From assembly GCF_040546585.1 (NCBI RefSeq), contig NZ_JBEPOC010000001.1, positions 1 to 64,000 on the forward strand: a stretch of 64,000 nucleotides of DNA, read 5' to 3'. The notes beneath the pieces are model-generated. The model was not told the origin of the DNA. It saw only the letters and a list, made by a program, of their open reading frames with translations, and did not search any database. The translations under genes were made by a program, and so were the position numbers. How positions within the stretch are numbered: position 1 is the stretch's first letter; every line of letters begins with the position of its first letter. This document shows, piece after piece, positions 1 through 13,479 of this stretch. Source of the DNA: Marmoricola sp. OAE513 (lineage in GTDB: Bacteria; Actinomycetota; Actinomycetes; Propionibacteriales; Nocardioidaceae).

Positions 1-739
1 AGGGGCCGGTGTCCTCGAGCGCGGCAGCGAGCCGTGCCGCGAACTTCTCCGGCGAATTCGCGATCTTGATCGCCGCACGACCGCGCTTGTTCAAGGTCGC
101 GTTCTGGGCGCCGTACGGGCCCTCGAAGTCCAGGTAGTCGGCGGTCCCGGCGTCGGTGATGATGTCGGTGTCGAAGACCCCGGTAACGAGCACCGAGACC
201 CCGATGCCGAACGGCGAGACCTCGGCAGCCAGGGACTCCGCCCAGCGCTCGACGGCACCCTTCGCGGCCGAGTACGCCGCGATGATCGGCATCCCGCGCA
301 CGCCGCCCGCGCTCGAGATCATCACGACCCGGCCCGCGCCGACCGCCCGCATCGACGGCAGCAGCCGCTTGGTCAGCGCCACCGGTCCGAACAGGTGGGT
401 GCCGAACATGTCGCGCCAGACCTGGTCGGGGAGCTCCTCGACCGTGCCGGCAGCCGCGATCCCTGCGTTGTGCACCACCGCGAACGGAGCGCCCACCCGG
501 CTGACGATCTCCTCCGCGGCATCAGCCACCGAGGCCTCGTCCAGCAGGTCGAGCCGCACCCCGATCAGCCGCGGGTCGTCGGCGGACGCACCCGTGGCAG
601 CACGCAGCGCGACCATCGCCGGCTCGAGCGACCGGACCGCAGCCACGACCTGCCAGCCCTGCTGGTAGAGGTACGTGGCCGACGCGAAGCCGAGACCGCG
701 GGACGCACCGGTGATGACGACGCTGCGCGGCTTGCTCAT
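1..739 (-). CDS. Short-chain dehydrogenase/reductase, cut by the left edge
   Basis: The reverse strand reads from ATG at 739 into the window edge, so the C-terminus is missing. The visible ~246 residues begin with a Rossmann glycine motif (TGASRGLG), followed by the NAG motif (VVHNAG), an active-site Ser in MISSAGG and the YSAAK catalytic Tyr/Lys pair. These are the hallmarks of a classical NAD(P)-dependent SDR. The substrate cannot be told. It starts 7 nt after the tpiA stop and probably shares the gap-pgk-tpiA transcript. In many actinobacteria secG follows tpiA; here this SDR takes the place. Confidence 0.9.
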   Translation of the reverse strand, partial: MSKPRSVVITGASRGLGFASATYLYQQGWQVVAAVRSLEPAMVALRAATGASADDPRLIGVRLDLLDEASVADAAEEIVSRVGAPFAVVHNAGIAAAGTVEELPDQVWRDMFGTHLFGPVALTKRLLPSMRAVGAGRVVMISSAGGVRGMPIIAAYSAAKGAVERWAESLAAEVSPFGIGVSVLVTGVFDTDIITDAGTADYLDFEGPYGAQNATLNKRGRAAIKIANSPEKFAARLAAALEDTGP

Positions 740-746
740 GGCAGGC

Positions 747-1544
747 TCAGAGCACCGGCATCGAGTAGAACCGGCAGATGCCGCCGAACTCGTCGGCCTG
801 CAGGCTCGCGCCGCCGACCAGGGCGCCGTCGACGTCCGGCTTCTGCATGATGCCCGCGACGTTGCTGGCCTTCACCGAACCGCCGTACAGGATCCGGAGG
901 CCGGCGGCGGCGTCCTCGCCGAAGACCTCGGAGACCCGGGCACGCAGGGCTGCGCACACCTCCTGGGCATCCTCGGGCGTGGCGACCTCCCCGGTGCCGA
1001 TCGCCCAGACGGGCTCGTAGGCGACGACCAGCTCGGCGACCTGGGCCGCACTGAAACCGGCCAGCGACCCGTCGAGCTGCTCGACGGTGTACTCGACGTG
1101 GGTTCCGGCCTGGCGGATCTCCAGGCCCTCGCCGACGCAGACGATCGGCGTGATGCCGGCCGCGAGCGCCTTGTGGGCCTTGGTGTTGACCAGGGCGTCG
1201 GTCTCGCCGTGGTACTCGCGACGCTCGGAGTGCCCGACGACGACGTAGGAGCAGCCGAGCTTGGCCAGCATCGACGCCGAGATCTCACCGGTGTAGGCAC
1301 CGTCGTCGTGCGTGGAGATGTCCTGGGCGCCGTACTTGATGGCCAGCTGGCCACCGTCGACCGTGGTCTGCACGGAGCGGATGTCGGTGAACGGCGGCAC
1401 CACGACGACCTCGACGGCGCCGAAGTCGTGTTTCTTGTCGGCCAGCCCGAGGGCGAGCTTCTGCACCAGGTGCACGGCCTCGTGGTGGTTGAGGTTCATC
1501 TTCCAGTTGCCCGCCATCAGGGGCGTGCGGGTGGTGCTGGCCAT
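747..1544 (-). CDS. tpiA: Triosephosphate isomerase
   Basis: Cytoplasmic glycolytic enzyme interconverting dihydroxyacetone phosphate and glyceraldehyde 3-phosphate. At 265 residues it has the usual family length. The N-terminal NWKMN motif carries the substrate-binding Lys15. The electrophile His105 lies in VVVGHSERR and the catalytic base Glu177 in [11 protein letters not shown]. The phosphate-gripping YGGSV motif is near the C-terminus. The ATG is preceded by GAGAGG about 7 nt upstream, which overlaps the region of the pgk stop. It follows pgk by 11 nt, in the conserved gap-pgk-tpiA order. Confidence 0.98.
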   Translation of the reverse strand: MASTTRTPLMAGNWKMNLNHHEAVHLVQKLALGLADKKHDFGAVEVVVVPPFTDIRSVQTTVDGGQLAIKYGAQDISTHDDGAYTGEISASMLAKLGCSYVVVGHSERREYHGETDALVNTKAHKALAAGITPIVCVGEGLEIRQAGTHVEYTVEQLDGSLAGFSAAQVAELVVAYEPVWAIGTGEVATPEDAQEVCAALRARVSEVFGEDAAAGLRILYGGSVKASNVAGIMQKPDVDGALVGGASLQADEFGGICRFYSMPVL

Positions 1545-1555
1545 CGTTCTGCCTC

Positions 1556-2758
1556 TCAGGAAAGGACGTCGATTCCGGGGAGCGCCTTGCCCTCCAGGTA
1601 CTCCAGCGACGCGCCACCGCCGGTCGAGATGTGACCGAACTGCTCGTCGGCGAACCCGAGAGCGCGGACGGCCGCGGCGGAGTCGCCGCCGCCGACGACG
1701 GAGAGCCCGTCGACCGTGGTCAGGGCCTGCGCCACCGCGCGGGTGCCGGCCGCGAAGGCGGCCTGCTCGAAGACGCCCATCGGGCCGTTCCAGAACACCG
1801 TGCGGGCATCGGCCAGAGCGGCGGCGAAGGCCTTGCCGGACTCGGGACCGATGTCCAGTCCCATCGCGCCGTCAGGGATCTGGTCGGCCGGGACCACCCG
1901 TGCCGAGGCCTCGTCCCCGAACGCGTCGGCGACCACGATGTCGGTCGGCAGGACGAGCTTCACGCCCAGCTTCTTCGCCCGCTCGTGGTACTCCAGGCAG
2001 ACCGGGATCTGGTCCTCCTCGAGCAGCGAAGCACCGACGTCGTGGCCCAGCGCCGCGAGGAAGGTGAACACCATCCCGCCGCCGATCAGCAGGCTGTCGG
2101 CCTTGTCCAGCAGGTTGTCGATCACGGCCAGCTTGTCGGAGACCTTCGAGCCGCCGAGCACGACCACGTAGGGACGCTCCGGGGTCTCGGTCAGACGCTT
2201 CAGCACGTCGATCTCCGCAGCGACGAGCGATCCCATCGCGTGCGGGAGCCGCTCCGCGACGTCGTACACCGACGCCTGCTTGCGGTGCACCACCCCGAAG
2301 CCGTCGCTGACGAACGCGTCCGCCAGGTCGGCCAGCTGGTCGGCGAAGGCGCCGCGCTCGGCGTCGTCCTTGCTCGTCTCACCCGCGTTGAACCGGACGT
2401 TCTCCAGCAGCGCGACTCCCCCGTCCGGCAGGTCCGCGACCGCCGTACGGGCGCTGTCGCCCACGGTGTCGGTGGCGAACGAGACCGGGGTGCCGAGGAG
2501 CTCACCGAGGCGCGCTGCCACCGGCTCCAACGAGTACGCCGGGTCCGGCTCGCCCTTCGGCCGACCGAGGTGCGCCGCCACGACCACCCGGGCGCCCGCG
2601 TCGCGGAGCGCCTGGATGGTGGGGATGCTGGCCCGGATCCGGCCGTCGTCGGTGATCTTCTTGTCCGCGTCCAGCGGCACGTTCAGGTCCGAGCGGACCA
2701 GGACGCGCTTGCCGCGCAGATCACCGAGCGATGCGATCAGGTGGGACGTCCGAGCCAT
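1556..2758 (-). CDS. pgk: Phosphoglycerate kinase
   Basis: Transfers phosphate from 1,3-bisphosphoglycerate to ADP in glycolysis. The 400-residue protein has the full two-domain length. It carries the N-terminal RSDLNVPLD substrate motif, AHLGRPKGE, the hinge region with LGGSKVSDK, and the C-terminal nucleotide-site segments GPMGVFE and GGGDSAAA. The ATG is one base past the gap stop, so translation is probably coupled to gap. No internal defect is visible. Confidence 0.98.
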   Translation of the reverse strand: MARTSHLIASLGDLRGKRVLVRSDLNVPLDADKKITDDGRIRASIPTIQALRDAGARVVVAAHLGRPKGEPDPAYSLEPVAARLGELLGTPVSFATDTVGDSARTAVADLPDGGVALLENVRFNAGETSKDDAERGAFADQLADLADAFVSDGFGVVHRKQASVYDVAERLPHAMGSLVAAEIDVLKRLTETPERPYVVVLGGSKVSDKLAVIDNLLDKADSLLIGGGMVFTFLAALGHDVGASLLEEDQIPVCLEYHERAKKLGVKLVLPTDIVVADAFGDEASARVVPADQIPDGAMGLDIGPESGKAFAAALADARTVFWNGPMGVFEQAAFAAGTRAVAQALTTVDGLSVVGGGDSAAAVRALGFADEQFGHISTGGGASLEYLEGKALPGIDVLS

Positions 2759-2759
2759 C

Positions 2760-3761
<1,002 letters not shown>

Positions 3762-3826
3762 CTACTCCTGAGGTCGAGGAAGACGGGCGGTCCCGACCTT
3801 ATCGCGCTCAGGAAGATCTCAGTTAC

Positions 3827-4813
3827 TCAGGCCTCCTCGGCCAGCATCTCCGGGGTCAGCGACGCCTCGGTGTCAGGGATACCGAGCTCCTCGGCCTTCT
3901 TGTCCGCCATCGCGAGCAGTCGGCGGATTCGTCCGGCGATCGCGTCCTTGGTCAGCACCGGGTCGTGCAGCTGACCGAGCTCCTCCAGGGAGGCCTGCTT
4001 GTGCTCCAGCCGCAGCTTGCCCGCGAGCTGCAGGTGGTCGGGGATGTCCTCGCCGAGGATCTCCAGGGCGCGGTCCACCCGTGCGCCGGCGGCTACCGCG
4101 GCACGGGCTGACCGGCGCAGGTTCGCGTCGTCGAAGTTGGCGAGGCGGTTCGCGGTGGCGCGGACCTCGCGCCGCATCCGGCGCTCCTCCCAGGCGAGCA
4201 GGGACTCGTGCGCACCGAGTCGGGTGAGGAGCTGGCCGATCGCGTCGCCGTCCCGGATGACCACCCGGTCGACCCCGCGGACCTCGCGGGCCTTCGCGGA
4301 GATGCCGAGACGGCGGGCCGAACCGACGAGCGCCAGAGCGGCCTCCGGCCCGGGGCAGGTGACCTCCAGGGAGGAGGAACGACCCGGCTCGGTCAGCGAC
4401 CCGTGCGCCAGGAAGGCGCCCCGCCAGGCGGCGACCGCGTCGCAGCCCGACCCCGAGACGACCTGGGGCGGCAGTCCGCGGACCGGCCGGTTGCGCTGGT
4501 CGATCAGACCGGTCTGGCGGGCGAGCGACTCACCCTCCTTCGCGACCCGGACGATGTAGTGGGTGCCGCGACGCAGGCCGTTGCCCTTGAGCAGGACGAC
4601 CTCGGAGTCGTGGCCGAAGACCTCGGCGATGTCGCGCCGCAGCCGGCGTGCGGCAGCGCCGGTGTCCAGCTCGGCCTCGACGACGATGCCGCCGTTCACC
4701 AGGTGCAGCGCGTCGGCGAAGCGGAGCATCGAGGAGACCTCGGACTTGCGGCAACAGGTCTTGGTGACCGGGGTGTTGGCAAGCTCCGCCTTCACTTGTG
4801 CCGTCATCGCCAT
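3827..4813 (-). CDS. whiA: Sporulation/cell-division regulator WhiA
   Basis: WhiA is a DNA-binding protein combining a LAGLIDADG homing-endonuclease-like fold with a C-terminal helix-turn-helix. It controls division genes together with WhiB in sporulating actinobacteria and is kept in non-sporulating ones. The 328-residue protein begins [11 protein letters not shown], matching the family N-terminus, and has the typical [15 protein letters not shown] segment. ATG at 4813 is preferred over ATG at 4807 because AAGGTGA sits 5 nt upstream and because Streptomyces WhiA starts in the same way. The Shine-Dalgarno overlaps the yvcK stop. The frame stays open upstream of this start, but that part does not resemble WhiA. 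Confidence 0.95.
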   Translation of the reverse strand: MAMTAQVKAELANTPVTKTCCRKSEVSSMLRFADALHLVNGGIVVEAELDTGAAARRLRRDIAEVFGHDSEVVLLKGNGLRRGTHYIVRVAKEGESLARQTGLIDQRNRPVRGLPPQVVSGSGCDAVAAWRGAFLAHGSLTEPGRSSSLEVTCPGPEAALALVGSARRLGISAKAREVRGVDRVVIRDGDAIGQLLTRLGAHESLLAWEERRMRREVRATANRLANFDDANLRRSARAAVAAGARVDRALEILGEDIPDHLQLAGKLRLEHKQASLEELGQLHDPVLTKDAIAGRIRRLLAMADKKAEELGIPDTEASLTPEMLAEEA

Positions 4814-4823
4814 GCGCGTCACC

Positions 4824-5804
4824 TTAGTTCTCTCGGAGGACCAGCGCATAGGCGCGGGCAAGTTTCTCCGGATCGTGTTGGCCCGGCGCATCGGCCCGGG
4901 CCACGTCGGCCAGGACCAACCGGGCCCCGAGGTCTGAGGCTGCAGAGCGTAGCCGCGCTTCGTGAACGACGGCGGCCCTGTCCGCCAGGACGGTGTCGAT
5001 CGCGAGGTCGGGCGCGTGCTGGTGCAGGACCGAGAGGTGGTCCTCGGGGGTGAAGCCGTCGGTCTCCCCCGGTTGGGCCTCGAGGTTGAGGGTGACCACG
5101 ACACGGCCCCGGGTCTGCTCGAGAGCCGCCCGCAGACCGGGGACCAGCACGTGCGGGATGACCGAGGAGTACCAGGAACCCGGCCCCAGGACGACGAAGT
5201 CGGCGTCGAGGACGGACTGCACCGCTTCGGGGCACGCGGTCGGGTCGGCCGGCTCGAGATGCACGTCGAGCACGTCCCCCAACGTCGTCGCCACCTCGAC
5301 CTGTCCGCGCACCAGGCTGACCTCGTCGGGGGCGTCCGGGGTGGCCCCACGCACGTCGGCGGTGATGTCCAGCGGCGTCAGGGCCATCGGCAGCACCCGG
5401 CCGCGCGCACCGAGGAGTCCCCCGACCCAGTCCAGGCCGGCGACGTGGTCGTCGAGCAGCTCCCACAGGGCGACGATCAGCAGGTTGCCGACCGAGTGAC
5501 CGTCCATCTCGCCGTGGGACTCGAACCGGTGCTGCAGCACCTTGGCCCAGGTCTGCCCCCAACGGTCGTCCCCGCACAGCGCTGCCAGCGCCATCCGCAG
5601 GTCCCCGGGCGGAAGGACCCCGAACTCTCCACGGAGCCGTCCCGAGGACCCTCCGTTGTCGGCGACGGTCACCACCGCGGTGAGCTCTGCGGTCAACCGG
5701 CGCAGCGCCGCGAGCGACGCGGCCAGCCCGTGTCCCCCGCCGAGCGCCACGACAGCGGGGTCGTCCGACCAGCTCATCGGTCGGTCACTCGCGACCGAGG
5801 TCAC
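4824..5804 (-). CDS. yvcK: YvcK/CuvA family UDP-sugar-binding regulator
   Basis: Family members bind UDP-GlcNAc and influence gluconeogenic growth and cell-wall synthesis; the mycobacterial form is CuvA. The protein carries the N-terminal [13 protein letters not shown] loop, [14 protein letters not shown] and the HSVGNLL segment typical of the family. The GTG at 5804 gives 326 residues and overlaps the rapZ 3' end by 20 nt. ATG at 5777, 7 nt after the rapZ stop, would give 317 residues. Neither start has a strong Shine-Dalgarno, so the start is unresolved. It lies between rapZ and whiA in the conserved uvrC-rapZ-yvcK-whiA order. Confidence 0.93.
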   Translation of the reverse strand: MTSVASDRPMSWSDDPAVVALGGGHGLAASLAALRRLTAELTAVVTVADNGGSSGRLRGEFGVLPPGDLRMALAALCGDDRWGQTWAKVLQHRFESHGEMDGHSVGNLLIVALWELLDDHVAGLDWVGGLLGARGRVLPMALTPLDITADVRGATPDAPDEVSLVRGQVEVATTLGDVLDVHLEPADPTACPEAVQSVLDADFVVLGPGSWYSSVIPHVLVPGLRAALEQTRGRVVVTLNLEAQPGETDGFTPEDHLSVLHQHAPDLAIDTVLADRAAVVHEARLRSAASDLGARLVLADVARADAPGQHDPEKLARAYALVLREN

Positions 5805-6678
5805 GGTGCGTCGCGTCCGCGTCGATGCCCGCGGACCGCAACCGGGCAGCGAGCTCCTCGGACATCGCCACGCTGCGGTGCTTGCCCCCGGTGCAGCCGA
5901 TCGCGACCGTCATGAACCGCTTGCCCTCGCGCAGGTAGCCCTCGCCGACCGTCTCGACGACCGGCAGGTACCGCTCCAGGAAGGTCTGCGCGTCGGTGCG
6001 GTCCTTGACGTAGGAGGCCACCGACGGGTCCTGGCCGGTCAGGTCCTTCAGCTCCGGGACCCAGAACGGGTTCGGCAGGAAGCGCATGTCGGCCAACAGG
6101 TCGGCGTCCACGGGCACGCCGTACTTGAACCCGAAGGAGACCACCGTGACCTTGAGCCCGACCGCCTCCGGCGTCCCGTACGCCGCCGCGACCTTGTCCT
6201 TGAGCTGGTGCACGTTGAGCGGGGTCGTGTCGATGACCACCTCGGCGTCCCCGCGGAGCTGCGTCATGACCTCGCGCTCGCGGTGGATGCCGTCCAGCAG
6301 ACGCCCGCCCTCCTGCAGCGGGTGCGGTCGCCGAGCCGCCTCCTGGCGGCGTACGAGGATGTCGTCGTCAGCCTCGAGGAAGAGCACCGACGCGCGCCGC
6401 GTCGGCAGGTGCAGGGCGATCTGCTCGCGCAACGAGCCGAACCGGGTGCCGCCACGGACGTCGACGACGACCGCGATCGGCTGGCCGCGACCCATCTTCT
6501 CGTCGACCAGGCGGACGACCTCGGTGACCAGCTCGGGAGGCAGGTTGTCCACCACGAAGAACCCCAGGTCCTCGAGCTCCTTGGCGGCCGTGCTGCGGCC
6601 GGCACCGGTCATCCCGGTGACGACGACGAGCTCGCCCGGGTCGGTGACGACCGGGATCTCGCCGGTGTCCTCGGTCAT
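5785..6678 (-). CDS. rapZ: RNase adapter/nucleotide-binding protein RapZ
   Basis: P-loop protein of the RapZ/YvcJ family. In E. coli it tunes GlcN6P synthase through small RNAs; in actinobacteria its role is not established. The 297 residues include a Walker A-like GMTGAGRST (22-30) and the strongly conserved C-terminal IGCTGGKHRSVAMSEELA segment, which binds the sugar-phosphate ligand in RapZ. The ATG follows the uvrC stop by one base, which suggests translational coupling. The 3' end overlaps the upstream yvcK start by 20 nt. Confidence 0.95.
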   Translation of the reverse strand: MTEDTGEIPVVTDPGELVVVTGMTGAGRSTAAKELEDLGFFVVDNLPPELVTEVVRLVDEKMGRGQPIAVVVDVRGGTRFGSLREQIALHLPTRRASVLFLEADDDILVRRQEAARRPHPLQEGGRLLDGIHREREVMTQLRGDAEVVIDTTPLNVHQLKDKVAAAYGTPEAVGLKVTVVSFGFKYGVPVDADLLADMRFLPNPFWVPELKDLTGQDPSVASYVKDRTDAQTFLERYLPVVETVGEGYLREGKRFMTVAIGCTGGKHRSVAMSEELAARLRSAGIDADATHRDLGRE

Positions 6679-6679
6679 G

Positions 6680-8662
6680 TCAGCCTTCCTGGATCTCGCC
6701 GGTCGCGGTGTTCACGGAGACAGTCTTGCCAACGGCAGCGTCCTGCGCGACCGCGGCCACGATCTGGCCGGCGGTCGCGGGCCCGATCCCCGGGACCTGG
6801 GCGATCTCCTCCGCGCTCGCGGCCCGGAGCTTCTTCAGCGAGCCGAAGTGCTTGATCAGCGACTTGCGCCGTACCTCGCCCAGACCCGGCACGTCGTCGA
6901 GCAGGCTCTCGACCATCGTCTTGGACCGGCGGGACCGGTGGTGGGCGATGGCGAACCGGTGCGCCTCGTCGCGGATCCGCTGGAGCAGGTAGAGCCCCTC
7001 GCTGCTGCGCGCCATGATCACCGGATCGGGGTCGGAGGGGAGCCAGACCTCCTCGAGACGCTTGGCCAGGCCGCAGACCGGGATGTCGTCGATGCCGAGC
7101 TCGTCCAGGGCCCGCTGGGCCGCGGCGACCTGGGGCGGTCCACCGTCGACGACCACCAGCCCCGGGACGTAGGCGAACTTCTTGGCCTTGCCGGTGTCGG
7201 GATCGATGAGCAGCGGACCGGCGTCCGGATCGACCTCGCCGTTGGCGAGATCCGGAGTCTCGATCCGCTCGTCGAGCAGCCGCCGGAACCGCCGGGTGAT
7301 CACCTCGTGCATCGACGCGACATCGTTCTGGCCGTCGACGCCCTTGATGACGAAACGGCGGTACTCGCTCTTGCGCGCCAGCCCGTCCTCGAAGACGACC
7401 ATCGAGGCGACCACCTCGGTGCCCTGCAGATTGGAGATGTCGTAGCACTCGATCCGCAGCGGCACGGTCGGCAGGTCGAGGGCCCGTTGGATCTCCTCCA
7501 GGGCCTGGTTGCGGGCGGTCAGGTCGCTGGCGCGCCGGGTCTTGTGGAGCGCGAGCGACTGGGCCGCGTTCGCCTCGACGGTCTCCTGGAGGGTGCGCTT
7601 GTCCCCGCGCTGCGGCACCCGGACGGTCACGCGGGACCCGCGGGACTCCGAGAGCAGCTCCTCGAACACGGCAGCGTCGGGCGGGAGGACGGGCACCAGG
7701 ATCTCGCGCGGCACGGCGTCACCCTCCTCGCCGGCGTACAGCTGGAGCAGGAACTCCTGGACCAGCCCGGCCGTGTCCAGGTCAGCGACCCGGTCCGCGA
7801 CCCACCCGCGCTGGCCGCGGATCCGGCCCGCCCGCACGTGGAAGATCTGGACGGCGACCTCGAGCGGATCCTCCACCAGGGCGATCACGTCGGCGTCGGT
7901 GCCGTCGCCGAAGACGACAGCCTGACGCTCCAGCGCCTTGTTGAGCGCGCCGAGGTCGTCGCGCAGCCGTGCGGCCTTCTCGTACTCCTGGGCCTCGGAC
8001 GCGGCGTACATCTCACGCTCGACCCGCTTCACGAACGCGTCGGTGCGCCCGCCGAGGAAGTCGCAGAAGTCCTCGGCGATCTCGCGGTGCTCGAGCTGGT
8101 CCACCCGGCCGACGCAGGGCGCCGAGCACTTGTCGATGTAACCGAGGAGGCAGGGCCGACCGATCTGCGCCGATCGCCGGAAGACGCCGTTGCTGCACGA
8201 ACGCATCGGGAAGACCCGCAGCAGCTGGTCGACGGTGTCGCGGATCGCCCACGCGTGCGAGTACGGCCCGAAGTACTTCACGCCCTTCTTCTTGGCGCCG
8301 CGTCCGACCATGACGCGCGGGTAGTCCTCGTTGAGCGTCACCGCCAGCCACGGGTAGGACTTGTCGTCGCGGTACTTCACGTTGAAGCGCGGATCGAATT
8401 CCTTGATCCAGGAGTACTCCAGCTGCAGGGCTTCGACCTCGGTCTCGACGACCGTCCACTCGACGCTCGCGGCCGTGGTGACCATCGTGGCGGTGCGCTG
8501 GTGCAGCGAGGCCACGTCGGCGAAGTACGACGACAGGCGCGGCCGCAGGCTCTTGGCCTTGCCGACGTAGATGACCCGGCCGTCCTTGTCCCGGAAGCGG
8601 TAGACCCCCGGCTGCGTCGGGATCGACCCCGGCTTGGGTCGGTACGTCGAAGGATCAGCCAC
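6680..8662 (-). CDS. uvrC: Excinuclease ABC subunit C
   Basis: Dual-incision nuclease of nucleotide excision repair, acting with UvrA and UvrB. The 660 residues show the N-terminal GIY-YIG nuclease ([20 protein letters not shown]), then the UVR UvrB-binding helix (~200-240), the C-terminal RNase H-like nuclease ([20 protein letters not shown]) and two helix-hairpin-helix repeats near the end ([24 protein letters not shown]). It is the first recognisable gene of the uvrC-rapZ-yvcK-whiA block. No SOS box was seen ahead of it, unlike uvrA in this window. Confidence 0.98.
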   Translation of the reverse strand: MADPSTYRPKPGSIPTQPGVYRFRDKDGRVIYVGKAKSLRPRLSSYFADVASLHQRTATMVTTAASVEWTVVETEVEALQLEYSWIKEFDPRFNVKYRDDKSYPWLAVTLNEDYPRVMVGRGAKKKGVKYFGPYSHAWAIRDTVDQLLRVFPMRSCSNGVFRRSAQIGRPCLLGYIDKCSAPCVGRVDQLEHREIAEDFCDFLGGRTDAFVKRVEREMYAASEAQEYEKAARLRDDLGALNKALERQAVVFGDGTDADVIALVEDPLEVAVQIFHVRAGRIRGQRGWVADRVADLDTAGLVQEFLLQLYAGEEGDAVPREILVPVLPPDAAVFEELLSESRGSRVTVRVPQRGDKRTLQETVEANAAQSLALHKTRRASDLTARNQALEEIQRALDLPTVPLRIECYDISNLQGTEVVASMVVFEDGLARKSEYRRFVIKGVDGQNDVASMHEVITRRFRRLLDERIETPDLANGEVDPDAGPLLIDPDTGKAKKFAYVPGLVVVDGGPPQVAAAQRALDELGIDDIPVCGLAKRLEEVWLPSDPDPVIMARSSEGLYLLQRIRDEAHRFAIAHHRSRRSKTMVESLLDDVPGLGEVRRKSLIKHFGSLKKLRAASAEEIAQVPGIGPATAGQIVAAVAQDAAVGKTVSVNTATGEIQEG

Positions 8663-8695
8663 GGCTCGAGGCTACCTGCGCCGACCGACAGGACC

Positions 8696-9568
8696 TCACA
8701 GGTCGGCGAGGGCGGGCGCCACGTTCTCGACGAGGTCGTGCGTCCAGGCCACCGGGTCGTCGCCGGTCGGGACCAGCGTCACGAGCTCGACGCCCAGGGC
8801 TGCGTACTCCTCCATCCGACGCAGGAACTCGTCACGGCTCTCGGCGCCGGAGGCCGTACCGGCACCGATGACCGTCTTTTCGATCTCGTCGTAGTCGCGT
8901 CCGACCGCGTCGCAGTGCCCCCGGAGCACGTCGAGCTTGTGCGCCAGCACCTCGGCGGTCTCCCCGAACAGGTTGCAGGCGTCGGCGTACTGGGCGACCA
9001 GGCGCAGCGTCTTCCTCTCACCGCTCCCGCCGATCAGCACGGGGACTCGTCCGCGCACCGGAGGTGGCACGCAGACGGTCTCCTCGAGCCGGTAGTGCTG
9101 CCCGGCGTACGGACCGTCGTCCTCGGACCGCATCTGACGGCAGATCTGCAGCGTCTCCTCCAGCCGCTCGAAGCGCTCGGACATCGACGGGAACGGCACC
9201 CCGAGGCCGAGGTGCTCGCGGTCGTACCAGGCCGCACCGATGCCGAGCATCGCGCGCCCGCGGGACAGCCGGTCCACGGTCGTCACCGTCTTCGCCAGCA
9301 GACCCGGGTACCGGTACGTCGTTCCGGTGACCAGGAGGCTGAGGCGCACCTGTTCGGTGATCCCCGCCAGGTACCCGAGGGTGGTGTAGCCCTCGAGCAT
9401 CGGCTCGGAGGGTCCGCCGAGGTTCTCCATCTGGAACCAGTGGTCCATCACCGTGACCAGCGAGATGCCTCCCTGGTCGGCGACGCGGACCGACTCGGTG
9501 AGCCGGTCCTCCAGGGTCGACTCCCAGTCCGGATGGGTGAAGTTCGCGTAGTGCAGCCCAATCTTCAT
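8696..9568 (-). CDS. LLM-class F420-dependent oxidoreductase, Rv1855c type
   Basis: Luciferase-like TIM-barrel flavin/F420 enzyme of 290 residues. The opening segment (KIGLHYANFTHPDWE), the VMDHWFQME stretch, VTGTTYRYPGLLAK and the GIGAAWYDREH segment match the subfamily of M. tuberculosis Rv1855c. The substrate is unknown. The gene ends 33 nt before uvrC on the same strand, so they may be cotranscribed, but nothing in the sequence shows a repair role. The ATG start fits the conserved N-terminus. Confidence 0.85.
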   Translation of the reverse strand: MKIGLHYANFTHPDWESTLEDRLTESVRVADQGGISLVTVMDHWFQMENLGGPSEPMLEGYTTLGYLAGITEQVRLSLLVTGTTYRYPGLLAKTVTTVDRLSRGRAMLGIGAAWYDREHLGLGVPFPSMSERFERLEETLQICRQMRSEDDGPYAGQHYRLEETVCVPPPVRGRVPVLIGGSGERKTLRLVAQYADACNLFGETAEVLAHKLDVLRGHCDAVGRDYDEIEKTVIGAGTASGAESRDEFLRRMEEYAALGVELVTLVPTGDDPVAWTHDLVENVAPALADL

Positions 9569-9624
9569 GCAACGAGCCTAGCCAGGTACTTTCACTTCTT
9601 TGTCGAGTCCTTTACTCTACTTTC

Positions 9625-9924
9625 GTGCTGACCAGGACCGCGCGCGACGAGCGCCTGACGACCTCGCCCGAGGCCGCTGCGGCGTACCACGACGGCCTGG
9701 ACGCGCCGACGGCCGAGGCGGCCATGCAGCACTACGCCCGGGCGCTCGCCCTGGATCCCACCTTCGCACTCGCGCACGCGCTGCTGGCGCTGGCAGCGCA
9801 GCGCTGTTGTGCACCGATCGACATCCCGGCGCGCTTGCGCGCGGCAGAATTCCACGCTCGGCGGTCGACGACCGCCGAGCGTCGTCACGTCAGGGACGTG
9901 ATCGACCAGCTCACCCGACGGTGA
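9625..9924 (+). CDS. Short TPR-like protein, possibly a truncated remnant
   Basis: A 99-residue frame with a GTG start. It contains one tetratricopeptide-like pair of helices (HYARALALDPTFALAHALLAL) and a following AERRHVRDV segment. Longer TPR proteins of the TTC38 kind begin in this way, so it looks like an N-terminal fragment that stops early. Its 3' part contains a perfect 29-bp palindrome (9854-9882), and its end overlaps the convergent Rieske gene by 14 nt. It may be an expressed small protein or a decaying gene; function unknown. Confidence 0.45.
   Translation: MLTRTARDERLTTSPEAAAAYHDGLDAPTAEAAMQHYARALALDPTFALAHALLALAAQRCCAPIDIPARLRAAEFHARRSTTAERRHVRDVIDQLTRR
9854..9882. terminator. 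Perfect 29-bp palindrome, probable terminator hairpin
   Basis: Two 14-base arms (ACGCTCGGCGGTCG and its complement) flank a single A. It lies 29 nt beyond the stop of the leftward Rieske gene and inside the end of the rightward short TPR-like frame. There is no T-run, as is common for high-GC actinobacterial terminators. It could equally be a repeat element. Confidence 0.5.
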
Positions 9925-10381
9925 GCGAGGTGCCGGTGACGGTGACCTTCTTCTCCGCCAGCGGGCTGGGCGCCGGCCCACCCTGGACGGAGCCGTCCTC
10001 GATCGAGAACTGACTGCCGTGGCACGGGCAGTCGATCTTGCCGTCGGAGATCTTGCTGACCACGCAGCCGGTGTGGGTGCAGACGGCCGTGAAGGCCTTG
10101 AACTCGCCCTCGGTCGGCTGGGTGACCACGTACTTGTCGCTCGCGAAGATCTTGCCGCCGCCCACCGGGATGTCGGCCGTGGGGATGCCCTCGGCCGCCG
10201 GGGCCTCGCTCCCGTCGCTCCCGGAGGACGTCGACGGCGCCTGCGGCTCGCCCGTGGTGGTCCCGGGGTCGTCGGAGGAGTCGGATCCGCACGCCGCGAG
10301 GACGGGGACGGCGACGCCTGCGGCCGCGACGCCGTAGAGGACGTTGCGCCTGGTGGTCTTGTTCTCGGTCACGGTGGACAC
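9911..10381 (-). CDS. Rieske [2Fe-2S] lipoprotein
   Basis: A 156-residue exported electron-transfer protein. The N-terminus has a Tat-like twin arginine (TTRRNVL), a hydrophobic stretch and a lipobox (LAAC, Cys31), so it is probably exported folded and lipid-anchored. A Ser/Gly/Pro-rich linker (32-65) leads to a small Rieske domain. Cluster ligands are Cys101/His103 and Cys118/His121, and Cys106/Cys120 can form the usual disulfide. It is too small and lacks the partners to be the cytochrome bc complex subunit. The redox partner is unknown; neighbours give no hint. Confidence 0.88.
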   Translation of the reverse strand: MSTVTENKTTRRNVLYGVAAAGVAVPVLAACGSDSSDDPGTTTGEPQAPSTSSGSDGSEAPAAEGIPTADIPVGGGKIFASDKYVVTQPTEGEFKAFTAVCTHTGCVVSKISDGKIDCPCHGSQFSIEDGSVQGGPAPSPLAEKKVTVTGTSLTVG

Positions 10382-10475
10382 CCTTCGTCTGGAGGTGTCT
10401 CCGAGCCTAGTAGTTGAAACCGAAATCCTGGCTGTCAGGAACCTGTCCGATGGTCCTAGTACCTGTGAGCACGCC

Positions 10476-13343
<2,868 letters not shown>

Positions 13344-13385
13344 GTCGCTCCTAAGCGGGTTGTTGCGGGGTTGCTGCGGGGTCGT

Positions 13386-13401
13386 TCGAACGTCTGTTCG
13401 G
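13386..13401. promoter_or_regulatory. LexA-type SOS box upstream of uvrA
   Basis: TCGAACGTCTGTTCGG matches the mycobacterial/actinobacterial SOS box TCGAAC-N4-GTTCGA at 11 of 12 fixed bases. It lies 42 nt upstream of the uvrA GTG start, in a normal operator position. Damage-inducible repression of uvrA by LexA is therefore inferred. Confidence 0.8.
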
Positions 13402-13479
13402 GTAGTCAACCACGAGATCGCCACGATCTCACGCGCCACCGACAAGCGTGTTACGGGCCTGTGAAGGCAGACTGCTCGC

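Noticed and set aside
1-746. secG after tpiA
   Set aside because: The reading frame at this place is an SDR with TGASRGLG and YSAAK; no small two-helix SecG-like protein is present.
6086-9631. A very long open frame on the + strand, opposite rapZ, uvrC and the LLM gene
   Set aside because: It is the codon-position shadow of high-GC genes on the other strand. Its product is low-complexity, rich in Arg/Gly/Asp/Val, and resembles no family, while the minus-strand genes are full-length and well known.
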